DNA of 64,000 nt, taken from assembly GCA_042219835.1 (NCBI GenBank), contig JBHJMN010000004.1, forward strand, positions 124,001-188,000. Direction: 5' to 3'. Under the pieces are notes generated by a model that was not told the origin of the DNA, ran no database searches, and saw only the letters and a list, made by a program, of their open reading frames with translations. Of the stretch, positions 40,979 through 48,975 are shown in pieces. A program made the position numbers and the translations under genes. This stretch comes from Paenibacillus_G elgii_A. Lineage in GTDB: Bacteria > Bacillota > Bacilli > Paenibacillales > NBRC-103111. Position 1 is the stretch's first letter. Every line of letters starts with the position of its first letter.

Positions 40979-43228
40979 GTGAATCATCATTCGTTACGCA
41001 CTCATCTGACGATCGCCTTTGCGGTTATGGCGATCGTGCCGGTGCTGATCCTGGGCACCATTCAGGTCCAGCAAATCAATAAGCTGACGCAGGAGTACAA
41101 CAAGACGCAGGATCATGCGACGAAGCGGCTTGCCGACGCCGTCGAGACGTACGTTTATTATTACCGTAACGCCGTGGATACGCTCGCTACAACGATCAGC
41201 GCATCCGGTCCCGGGTTTCGCGACCGGGCCGGCTTGACGCGTAAAATCCAGTCGGTGAAAAATAACCTCCCCGGCTTCTCCCGGCTTTATGTGACGGATG
41301 AGAACGGCGCGATAAAAGCTCTCTCGCCGGATGCAGAAAGCGGCAATGCGCTGCATGCACTGCCGATCGGCACCGATCTAAGCTCGCGGGAATATTGGAA
41401 AAAAGTGAAGCTGACGCTGCAGCCCGCGATTTCCCTACCGATGCATGGCGCCGAGGGCGGATCTGCACCGTTTGTCGCAATCGCCGCCCCGTTTTACAGC
41501 GAAAGCCGGGCTTTTGAAGGCGTTGTGATCGGAACACTCGACATGGGCCAAATCGCAAGGCTCGTCACCCAATACGATTATGGACCGGGCGCTTATCCCG
41601 CCGTGCTCGGCCCGGCAGGCAGGGTCATCTATCATCCTCGGAGCGAACTGGTCCAGTCCATCGCGGATTTGTCCGGGGAACCGGCATTCCAAGCGGCGGC
41701 CTCCCTCAAGGAAGGGATGGACAAGTTCGTCTCCGGCGCCAACGGACAGAAAGAGCTTGTTTCCTTCAAAACGATCGACAGTCTGGGCTGGACGGTGTGG
41801 GTCGGCCGCTCTTACGCTGCCGTACAGGAAGCTTTCTTCGCCTCGCTCAAATCGACGTTTCTGCTGCTCTTGCTTACGCTTGGCTTGACCGTACTTCTGG
41901 GCTCCTATTTGGCCAAACGGCTGAACCGGACGATCCATGCGCTGGTACGCTACACGCAGTCGCTCGCGGCCGACCGCTATACCGTGCCGAGCGAGCCCCT
42001 GTCTTCAACGGGCGCGCCGTACGAGATGCATTATTTGGCAAGCCAATTTGCGCAGATGGCCGAACAGATTCATGACAACCGGCAGGCCTTGCTTGAGCTC
42101 AACAGCGAACTGGAGCAGCGGGTCGAGGAACGGACGCTCAGCCTGCAGCAGCAGCATGCGACGCTCGCCGCCGTCCTCGAGAGCTACTCCGACGGCATCG
42201 TCCTTATCGACGTGAACCAGCAGGTCGTGCTTGCCAATCGCCGGATGGCCGAACTGTTCAGATTTGACGGCAAAGAACTTCTAAACTTGACGGAAGAGGA
42301 ACTGCTGAGCCGAATCGCCCGCAAAATGCCGCAGCCGGACGAGCACTTCGCCCGAACAGGCCGCAAGCCGAATCTGACCGGTAAATTTACGCTGGTCCGC
42401 TCCCCCGGCGACGAACGGGTCGTCCAGTTGGCCTCGTTCCAAGTGACGGACGGCGGCAAGGAATTTGGGCGCGGCTACGTCTTCCGGGACATGACGAAGG
42501 AGCATGAGATCGATTCGCTGAAGAACGACCTGATCTCACTCGCCTCGCATGAGTTCAAGACTCCGATTACGAGCATCAAAGGAAGCGTCGAGACGCTGCT
42601 GCGCAAGCATGCCGGATGGGATGAGGAGTTCAAGCAGGAGCTGCTGGAAGGCATTCACGAGGATATCGGCCGAATTCAGGAGCTGATCGACGAATGGCTC
42701 GACATTTCCAAGATCGAAGCCGGGGCGCTGAGCATTCATCCCGCTCCTGTCCGGGTCCGCTCCGTCGTCGAAGGAGCTTGGCAGAGACTTCCCCACACCC
42801 TCTCGGCCGATGCGCAGCTTCATATCGACTTGGACGAGGAACTGCCGTTCCTCTATGCGGACAAACGGAGGATGGAGCAAATTTTTATTAATCTGTTCAC
42901 CAACTCCATCCGCTACAACGAATCGAAGCCTCATATCCGGGTCACGGCGGAGCCGGACGGGCTGAACGTACGAATTTTCGTCAAGGACAACGGCATCGGC
43001 ATTCCCGAAGCGCATCTGCCCCACATTTTCGACCGGTTCTACCGGGTCGACGTTTCGTCCAGCCGCCGTACCGGAGGAACGGGACTGGGGCTTGCGATCT
43101 GCCAAGGCATCATCGACGCGCACGGCGGCTCGATCGAAGTACACAGCGCGGAAGGCGCAGGTACGACGATGATCGTCTCGGTGCCTATCTATTATGGCCA
43201 AACGGAGGACGACAATGAAGAAGCATAA
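40979..43228 (+). CDS. Membrane sensor histidine kinase with Cache, HAMP and PAS
   Basis: 749 residues from GTG 40979 with GGAGG. Membrane segments at about 11-31 and 293-313 flank an extracellular Cache-type sensor (about 35-290, with LYVTDENGAIKALSPDAESG and IGTLDMGQIARLVTQYDYGP). HAMP follows (about 313-370), then a coiled coil and PAS (about 395-505, ATLAAVLESYSDGIVLIDVN). HisKA has its His in LISLASHEFKTPITSIKGSV, and HATPase_c has NLFTNSIRYN and GTGLGLAICQGII. Its 3' end overlaps the response regulator by 14 bases. The ligand is likely a small extracellular molecule; unknown. Confidence 0.94.
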   Translation: MNHHSLRTHLTIAFAVMAIVPVLILGTIQVQQINKLTQEYNKTQDHATKRLADAVETYVYYYRNAVDTLATTISASGPGFRDRAGLTRKIQSVKNNLPGFSRLYVTDENGAIKALSPDAESGNALHALPIGTDLSSREYWKKVKLTLQPAISLPMHGAEGGSAPFVAIAAPFYSESRAFEGVVIGTLDMGQIARLVTQYDYGPGAYPAVLGPAGRVIYHPRSELVQSIADLSGEPAFQAAASLKEGMDKFVSGANGQKELVSFKTIDSLGWTVWVGRSYAAVQEAFFASLKSTFLLLLLTLGLTVLLGSYLAKRLNRTIHALVRYTQSLAADRYTVPSEPLSSTGAPYEMHYLASQFAQMAEQIHDNRQALLELNSELEQRVEERTLSLQQQHATLAAVLESYSDGIVLIDVNQQVVLANRRMAELFRFDGKELLNLTEEELLSRIARKMPQPDEHFARTGRKPNLTGKFTLVRSPGDERVVQLASFQVTDGGKEFGRGYVFRDMTKEHEIDSLKNDLISLASHEFKTPITSIKGSVETLLRKHAGWDEEFKQELLEGIHEDIGRIQELIDEWLDISKIEAGALSIHPAPVRVRSVVEGAWQRLPHTLSADAQLHIDLDEELPFLYADKRRMEQIFINLFTNSIRYNESKPHIRVTAEPDGLNVRIFVKDNGIGIPEAHLPHIFDRFYRVDVSSSRRTGGTGLGLAICQGIIDAHGGSIEVHSAEGAGTTMIVSVPIYYGQTEDDNEEA

Positions 43229-43913
43229 AATTATGATCGTAGACGACGAACCGAAAATTTTACGGTTTATCGCCGCTAATTTGAAATCGGCCGGTTATGA
43301 AACCGCTACGTGCGCAAGCGGCGCGGAAGCGCTGGAGGCACTTGACCTGTTCGATCCCGATCTGATTCTGCTCGACGTCATGATGCCGGGGATGGACGGC
43401 TTCGAGGTACTGACCCGGCTCCGGACCTATACGGACGTAGCGGTCATCATCCTGACGGCGCGAAGCAACTCCAGCGACAAGGTGCAGGGACTGAATCTGG
43501 GGGCCGACGATTATTTGACCAAGCCGTTCTCGCTGGATGAGCTGTTCGCCCGCGTCAGCGCCGTGCTGCGGCGCTTTGACCGCGGCAGCGGACAAATGCC
43601 CGCCGCCAAGGAGCTGCGCCTCGGCCCCGTCGTCGTCAATCTGGCCCAGCGCCGGGCGTGGCACGGCGACAGCGAAATCAAATTTACGGACACGGAATAC
43701 AAGCTGCTTGTCCAATTGCTTCTGCACGAAGACAAGGTGCTGACTCACGAACAACTGCTGACCGAAATCTGGGGCAGCGAATACCGCGACGATGTCGAAT
43801 ATTTGCGCGTCACCATCGCGCGCATCCGGCAGAAGCTGAAAGCCGTCCTCCCGGAAGGTCAATGGATCGTAACCTATCCCGGCGTAGGCTATATGATCCA
43901 AAACGGCGGTTAA
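43215..43913 (+). CDS. OmpR/PhoB-family response regulator
   Basis: 232 residues from ATG 43215, with GGAGG in the end of the kinase gene. Receiver: D10/D11, phospho-acceptor D54 (LILLDVMMPGMDG), and Lys in DDYLTKPFSLDEL. The winged-helix domain has FTDTEYKLLVQLLLHEDKVL and VEYLRVTIARIRQKLKAV. The overlap with the kinase implies coupled translation. Targets are unknown. The S-layer-homology gene is convergent downstream, separated by a terminator. Confidence 0.93.
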   Translation: MKKHKIMIVDDEPKILRFIAANLKSAGYETATCASGAEALEALDLFDPDLILLDVMMPGMDGFEVLTRLRTYTDVAVIILTARSNSSDKVQGLNLGADDYLTKPFSLDELFARVSAVLRRFDRGSGQMPAAKELRLGPVVVNLAQRRAWHGDSEIKFTDTEYKLLVQLLLHEDKVLTHEQLLTEIWGSEYRDDVEYLRVTIARIRQKLKAVLPEGQWIVTYPGVGYMIQNGG

Positions 43914-43918
43914 ACGTC

Positions 43919-43956
43919 AAAAAACCATCGGCCTTTATCAAGGACCGATGGTTTTT
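43919..43956 (+). terminator. Terminator of the kinase-regulator operon
   Basis: AAAAACCATCGG (43919-43930) pairs with CCGATGGTTTTTT (43944-43956); the loop is 13 bases. Confidence 0.85.
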
Positions 43957-43988
43957 TAGTTTGTGTTATTGCGTGCCCTCTGCCGCTC

Positions 43989-45467
43989 TTATTTCGCGGT
44001 GAGCGTCACGTTCGCAGCCATAGCCCAGTTTCCTACCGGCGCAACCGTATACGTCGTCCCCGGCGTCAGCTTGCCGCCGTTCTGCAGATCGAACGTCCCG
44101 ACGGCGCCTTTGCGTGAGGTCAGTTTGTAAGTCGCGTTCAGCTTAGTGCCGTCGGCGGCTGTCAGCACGATGCTGCGGAGAGCGAACAGCTCGTCTTTCG
44201 GGTCCGCCGACAAGGTCACGTTCAGCGAAGCGGCATCGGCTTGTTCTGCGGATTGAATTTGAAGCGGCGCGATTTCTTTCGCCGTAAACGTCGGATTGGC
44301 AATGGTCGACCAATCGGAGGTAACTGTATACTTAACACCCGGCTTCAGCGTCTGACCTTCCGGCAAGCGGAATTTCGGAGCTTGACGCCCGTCCGTCGCT
44401 TGCGTGAATGGTACGTACGAAGCAATAATCGGCTCTCCGTTTTCCGGCGTAATCGTGACTTGCTTGCCTCTCATGGACGAAATCAGCTGATACGTGTTAC
44501 CGTTGTGCATGTTGTTGGCATCCAGACTAAACTCAAGGCCGCCGCGCTTCCCTTGGTAAGCCACGACCACGTTACCGTAGTCAGTAACGCCGTCTTCCAG
44601 CTTCGATTCGATTTCGAACGTGTCGGAAGCCACTTGCTGCACGGAGCTCATCGAAATTTTGTTCGTCATCGCTTCGAAGGTGCCTATTTTTTTTCCTTTG
44701 TAGGAGAACGTATAGGTCGTGCCCGCTTTTTGCGGGGAAACCGGCAAAATATAGGTCGATTTCGAGCCCGATTTCAGCTGCGGAATGTTAAGCGGCGTCA
44801 AGCCGTTGTCGAACGTAAAGTTCGCTTTGGCTTTCTCCACGTCGATCTCTTCCTTCGGCAGCGGCGCGGAGAACGTAATTTGAAGCGTGATCGGGTTCAC
44901 GGCTTTCCACTCCGTCACTTGAATGGAAGCGACCTGCAGCGCGGCATGGACTACGATAGCGGCTTCACCGCGGGTCATGGCGCTGCTTCCCGAATAAGCT
45001 GTACCCAGGGCATTTTTCAGCATGGCCGCATCAGCTTTGGATGCCTTGGCAACAATCGCGATCAATTGATCTTGCGATAACGAATCGTTCGGTTTGAAGC
45101 TGCCGTTCTCCCCATTCATGGCGCCTTGGCCAGCAACCGCGTTCACGTATTCGTAGAACCAGTCGGACGCCTTCACATCGCTCCATACGGCTGCCTGTCC
45201 TGTAGCTTGAAGCTGGAACGCTTTGGTCGCCATCGTCGCAAGCTCGGCTCTGGTGATCGCTTGATTCGGACGGAAGTCGTGCTGGCCGTAGCCTTGAACG
45301 ACCTGGCTTTTTTCGAGCGCTTCAAGCGCCGTCTGGTAAGGCGCCGATGCGCTGACATCGGTGAACGAGGCCGCTGCCTGTACATTCAATACATGGATCG
45401 GAGCAAGCGAACCGAGCGTGACGGCAGTCGTCAGCGCGACGGTCGTGATCATCTTTTTCGTTTTCAT
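43989..45467 (-). CDS. S-layer-homology (SLH) domain secreted protein
   Basis: 492 residues from ATG 45467 (ATG 45476 would add three). A signal peptide (MKTKKMITTVALTTAVTLGS) precedes two or three SLH motifs (about 30-190): FTDVSASAPYQTALEALEKS, then ITRAELATMATKAF, and VWSDVKASDWFYEYVNAVAG. These bind pyruvylated secondary wall polymer. The C-terminal two thirds (about 200-492) consist of Ig-like beta-rich repeats such as WKAVNPITLQITFSAPLP and YKGKKIGTFEAMTNKISMSS. It is a cell-surface protein, perhaps structural, with no enzymatic motif seen. A long AT-rich leader region lies upstream. Confidence 0.9.
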   Translation of the reverse strand: MKTKKMITTVALTTAVTLGSLAPIHVLNVQAAASFTDVSASAPYQTALEALEKSQVVQGYGQHDFRPNQAITRAELATMATKAFQLQATGQAAVWSDVKASDWFYEYVNAVAGQGAMNGENGSFKPNDSLSQDQLIAIVAKASKADAAMLKNALGTAYSGSSAMTRGEAAIVVHAALQVASIQVTEWKAVNPITLQITFSAPLPKEEIDVEKAKANFTFDNGLTPLNIPQLKSGSKSTYILPVSPQKAGTTYTFSYKGKKIGTFEAMTNKISMSSVQQVASDTFEIESKLEDGVTDYGNVVVAYQGKRGGLEFSLDANNMHNGNTYQLISSMRGKQVTITPENGEPIIASYVPFTQATDGRQAPKFRLPEGQTLKPGVKYTVTSDWSTIANPTFTAKEIAPLQIQSAEQADAASLNVTLSADPKDELFALRSIVLTAADGTKLNATYKLTSRKGAVGTFDLQNGGKLTPGTTYTVAPVGNWAMAANVTLTAK

Positions 45468-45594
45468 CAAAGTCATCTCGCTTTCAGAGAACGTATTTTC
45501 AAGCAGGGGTTTATGAAGTTGTTTTGTACATGACCCTATCTTACCTCCCGAACCGTTACAATCGAATAAAAATAACGGCGGCCGCATTACAAAA

Positions 45595-45629
45595 ACGTAA
45601 AAAACCTGGGCTTTCTATCTCGCCCAGGT
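45595..45629 (-). terminator. Terminator of the adh-ald-DUF779 operon
   Basis: On the minus strand ACCTGGGC (plus 45622-45629) pairs with GCCCAGGT (plus 45604-45611), followed by TTTTTT (plus 45597-45602). Confidence 0.8.
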
Positions 45630-45723
45630 CCCCTGTTCTTAAAGTTTATCGTTACTTGCCTGTTCCCCTCTTATTGTGTAAGAACGACGTGCCTTCACAA
45701 ATACCCCATGGTTTACCGCGGGA

Positions 45724-46089
45724 TTACGGCAGTCCGAGCGCTTTCCGCTCCTCGTCGGTAAACACGCGCGACCGAGTCAAAAATCGCTTCCCCTCAGGCC
45801 CTTCAAGCGAAAACATGCCGCCTCTCCCGGGCACTACGTCGATGATCAGCTGCGTATATTTCCAATAGTCATACTGCGCTTGACTCATATAGAATGGAGC
45901 GCTGCCGATCTCACCGAGCCTAACGTCCTGTTCCCCGAGCAGGAATTCCCCCTCCGGATAGCACATGGGAGAGCTGCCGTCGCAGCAGCCTCCCGATTGA
46001 TGGAACATGACAGGGCCGTATTTGTCCCGGAGCAGGCGGATCAAGGCCAGCGCTTCGTCCGTTGCGAGCACCTTCGGGACCATATCCAT
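45724..46089 (-). CDS. DUF779-family protein linked to acetaldehyde dehydrogenase
   Basis: 121 residues. The family pattern is KYGPVMFHQSGGCCDGSSPM followed by CYPEGEF, so three conserved Cys could bind metal or iron. The C terminus has YDYWKYTQLIIDVVPGRGGM. DUF779 proteins are commonly encoded next to aldehyde dehydrogenases, with an unknown accessory role. Here it lies 12 bases after the aldehyde dehydrogenase stop in the same operon and ends it. Confidence 0.9.
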   Translation of the reverse strand: MDMVPKVLATDEALALIRLLRDKYGPVMFHQSGGCCDGSSPMCYPEGEFLLGEQDVRLGEIGSAPFYMSQAQYDYWKYTQLIIDVVPGRGGMFSLEGPEGKRFLTRSRVFTDEERKALGLP

Positions 46090-46101
46090 CGCGCCCCCGG
46101 A

Positions 46102-47622
46102 TCAGAAAAAGCCCATGGCGTCCGTGCTGTAGCTGACCAGCAGGTTTTTCGTTTGCTGGTAATGCGACAGCATCATCTTGTGCGTCTCACGGCCGATTCC
46201 GGACCCCTTGTACCCGCCGAACGCCGCATGCGCCGGGTAAGCATGATAGCAGTTTGTCCAGACGCGGCCCGCCTGAATGTTTCTTCCGAACCGGTATGCC
46301 GTATTAATATCCCGCGTCCATAGTCCGGCGCCTAATCCGTATAGCGTATCGTTGGCGATAGCCAGCGCTTCCTCCTGATCTTTAAAAGTCGTCACAGAAA
46401 CAACCGGACCGAAAATTTCCTCTTGGAAAATACGCATCTTGTTATGTCCTTTAAAAACCGTCGGCTGAACGTAATAACCGCCGCTCAGGTCTCCTTCGAG
46501 CGCCGCCCGATCTCCACCGATCAGACATTCGGCGCCTTCCTGCTTCCCGATGCTCAGGTAAGACATAATCTTCTCAATCTGCTCGGAGGACGCCTGCGCG
46601 CCCATCATCGTTTCCGTATCGAGCGGGTTGCCCTGCTTGATCGCCGCTACCCGCTGCAAGGCCCGCTCCATGAACTGGTCGTAGATCGACTCCTGAATGA
46701 GTGCGCGGGACGGGCAGGTGCACACTTCACCTTGGTTTAGCGCGAACAGTACGAAGCCTTCGATCGCCTTGTTCAGGAAGGCGTCATCCTTGGCGTACAC
46801 ATCCTCAAAGAACAGATTGGGCGACTTTCCGCCGAGCTCCAGCGTGACCGGGATAATGTTCTGCGAAGCGTACTGCATGATCAGACGTCCCGTCGTCGTT
46901 TCGCCGGTGAATGCGATCTTGGCAATGCGGCTGCTCGAAGCGAGCGGCTTGCCCGCTTCCAGCCCGAAGCCATTCACGATGTTCAGCACGCCGGCCGGCA
47001 GCAGGTCGGCAATCAGCTCCGCGAGCACGAGGATCGACGCCGGCGTCTGCTCCGCGGGCTTGAGTACAACGCAATTGCCGGCCGCCAGCGCGGGCGCGAT
47101 TTTCCACGTTGCCATCAGCAGCGGGAAGTTCCACGGAATGATCTGCCCGACGACGCCAAGCGGCTCGTGGAAATGATAGGCGACCGTATCGTTGTCCACT
47201 TCCCCAAGTGTGCCCTCCTGCGTACGGATGCACCCGGCGAAATAACGGAAATGGTCGATGGCCAGCGGCAGGTCGGCCGCGAGCGTTTCCCGGATCGGCT
47301 TGCCGTTATCCCACGTCTCCGCTACGGCAAGCAGCTCCAAATTGGCTTCCATGCGGTCCGCGATTTTGTTCAAGATTTGCGCCCGGGCGGCTGCCGACGT
47401 ACGGCCCCAAGCGTCTTTAGCGGCATGGGCCGCATCCAGGGCCAGCTCAATGTCTTCCGCCGTAGAGCGGGGAATCTCGCAGAAGACTTGACCCGTTACA
47501 GGCGTAACGTTGTCAAAATACTGCCCTTTCACCGGCGCGATCCATTGACCGCCGATAAAATTTTCGTAGCGCTTCTTGAATGTCACCTTGGCTCCGGTTT
47601 GTCCTGGTTGTGCATAGATCAT
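46102..47622 (-). CDS. Aldehyde dehydrogenase (acetaldehyde dehydrogenase type)
   Basis: 506 residues. Active-site elements: IIPWNFPLLMATWKIAPALA near residue 160, LELGGKSPNLFFED (general base Glu) near 262, and the nucleophile Cys in NQGEVCTCPSRALI near 301. VVSVTTFKDQEEALAIANDT and YPAHAAFGGYKGSGIGRETH follow. It resembles the ExaC/AcoD/AldA type that oxidises acetaldehyde. Placed between an alcohol dehydrogenase and a DUF779 gene, it probably completes ethanol or acetaldehyde oxidation to acetate. It lies about 95 bases after the adh stop, with no promoter seen between them. Confidence 0.93.
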   Translation of the reverse strand: MIYAQPGQTGAKVTFKKRYENFIGGQWIAPVKGQYFDNVTPVTGQVFCEIPRSTAEDIELALDAAHAAKDAWGRTSAAARAQILNKIADRMEANLELLAVAETWDNGKPIRETLAADLPLAIDHFRYFAGCIRTQEGTLGEVDNDTVAYHFHEPLGVVGQIIPWNFPLLMATWKIAPALAAGNCVVLKPAEQTPASILVLAELIADLLPAGVLNIVNGFGLEAGKPLASSSRIAKIAFTGETTTGRLIMQYASQNIIPVTLELGGKSPNLFFEDVYAKDDAFLNKAIEGFVLFALNQGEVCTCPSRALIQESIYDQFMERALQRVAAIKQGNPLDTETMMGAQASSEQIEKIMSYLSIGKQEGAECLIGGDRAALEGDLSGGYYVQPTVFKGHNKMRIFQEEIFGPVVSVTTFKDQEEALAIANDTLYGLGAGLWTRDINTAYRFGRNIQAGRVWTNCYHAYPAHAAFGGYKGSGIGRETHKMMLSHYQQTKNLLVSYSTDAMGFF

Positions 47623-47716
47623 CGTTTCGTCCTCCCACGTTTGGATTGGATAGATTATGATATGAGTTGTGATGATACAGATGTATGCGACGGATTCGAA
47701 TGTATGCCTTGTACCG

Positions 47717-48730
47717 TTAATCGAGCGTCAGGACGACACGTCCGTTGACCTGACCTTTTTGCAGCCGGTCGAACACTTCATTGATCCGGTCCAGCGGCTG
47801 CGTCTCGATGTTCGTCTTCACCTTGCCCCGGGCCGCAAAATCCAGCGCTTCCTGCAAATCTTTTCGCGAGCCGACAATCGAGCCCTTGACCGTTACGCCG
47901 TTCAACACAGTGTCGAAAATCGGGATCGGCAAATCCGCATTCGGCAGTCCGACGACGACCAGCGTGCCGCCACGCCGAACCGAACGGTAAGCCTGCTCGA
48001 ACGCTTTCGGCGTCACGGCGACGCTGATCGCGGCATGCGCTCCTCCAATTTCCCGCTCAATCGCCTCCGCTGGGTTTTCCTTCTGCCCGTTGACGGTCAA
48101 GTCGGCTCCCAAAGCTATGGCAAGGTCCAGCTTATCGTCATGAATGTCGACGGCGACCACATGGTAGCCCATCGCCTTGGCGTACTGGAGCGCAACATGG
48201 CCGAGCCCGCCGATGCCGTAAATGGCAACCCACTCGCCGGGCTTCGCCCCCGTCACCTTGAGCGCCTTATACGTCGTCACGCCTGCGCAGAAGATCGGAG
48301 CCGCGTCAACATAGCTTAAGCTATCCGGAATTTTCGCCACATAAGCGGCCGGCGCTTTGCAGTACTCGGCATACCCGCCGTCGACCGAATAGCCAGCGTT
48401 GAGCTGGTTTTTGCAGAGCGTCTCCCACCCCGTCAAGCAATAATCACATTCGCCGCACGCGGAATAGAGCCAAGGAATCCCGACGCGATCCCCAACCTTA
48501 AGCGAGGTCACGCCTTCGCCCAGCGCCACGATTTCGCCGACGCCTTCATGTCCGGGAATAAGCGGCAGCTTCGGCTTGACCGGCCAATCTCCGTGAGCGG
48601 CATGCAGATCGGTATGGCAAACCCCGCACGCTTTCATCTTGACGAGCACTTCGCCGTGGCCAATCTCCGGCACGGGTACGTCTTTAATCTCCAATTGCTG
48701 GTGAAACTCATTCACAACGGCCGCTTTCAT
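47717..48730 (-). CDS. adhP: Zinc-dependent alcohol dehydrogenase (AdhP/AdhA type)
   Basis: 337 residues from ATG 48730, with GGGGAGG about 10 bases upstream; an in-frame extension to 48796 lacks a site. MDR family features: catalytic zinc ligands in CGVCHTDLHAAHGD and PGHEGVGEIV; the structural zinc in CGECDYCLTGWETLC; and the NAD fold GIGGLGHVALQYAKAMG. This is the ethanol-oxidising type. Its promoter is a near-perfect sigma-54 element (48781-48796), so it is activated by the divergent sigma-54 activator. Confidence 0.93.
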   Translation of the reverse strand: MKAAVVNEFHQQLEIKDVPVPEIGHGEVLVKMKACGVCHTDLHAAHGDWPVKPKLPLIPGHEGVGEIVALGEGVTSLKVGDRVGIPWLYSACGECDYCLTGWETLCKNQLNAGYSVDGGYAEYCKAPAAYVAKIPDSLSYVDAAPIFCAGVTTYKALKVTGAKPGEWVAIYGIGGLGHVALQYAKAMGYHVVAVDIHDDKLDLAIALGADLTVNGQKENPAEAIEREIGGAHAAISVAVTPKAFEQAYRSVRRGGTLVVVGLPNADLPIPIFDTVLNGVTVKGSIVGSRKDLQEALDFAARGKVKTNIETQPLDRINEVFDRLQKGQVNGRVVLTLD

Positions 48731-48780
48731 CCGATGAATTCCTCCCCTTGAGAGATATTTTTGACTTCGTAATAAATAAA

Positions 48781-48796
48781 GCAAAAAGCGTGCCAA
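48781..48796 (-). promoter_or_regulatory. Sigma-54 (-24/-12) promoter of the adh operon
   Basis: The minus strand reads TTGGCACGCTTTTTGC, matching the -24/-12 consensus TGGCAC-N5-TTGC. Transcription should begin about 12 bases downstream. Candidate activator sites follow upstream on the minus strand. Confidence 0.85.
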
Positions 48797-48799
48797 TAC

Positions 48800-48817
48800 G
48801 TGTGATCTGCGTCACAC
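48800..48817. promoter_or_regulatory. Palindrome upstream of the sigma-54 promoter
   Basis: GTGTGA-TCTGCG-TCACAC is a perfect 6-base inverted repeat. It directly abuts the -24 element, so it is a candidate binding site for a regulator or a catabolite factor. Confidence 0.45.
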
Positions 48818-48848
48818 AAGAAATGCTTGAAAGCGTTTTATTAAAAGT

Positions 48849-48897
48849 TGTTTCATTCCGGAACACTCCCTCCGTTCTTTCTGGTTCAAAATAGAAC
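48849..48897. promoter_or_regulatory. Candidate upstream activating sequences
   Basis: Two imperfect inverted repeats of the TGTTC/GAACA type lie here: TGTTTCATTCCGGAACA (48849-48865) and GTTC-N6-GAAC (48884-48897). They are about 55-100 bases upstream of the -24 element, a usual distance for activators of this class. Confidence 0.45.
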
Positions 48898-48975
48898 AAT
48901 TGCCGTGAACAAATGGTGAACCTTCGCGGGTTGTGATATTCTATACCTATATTGATGTTTCCGGAGGTGTCTTTC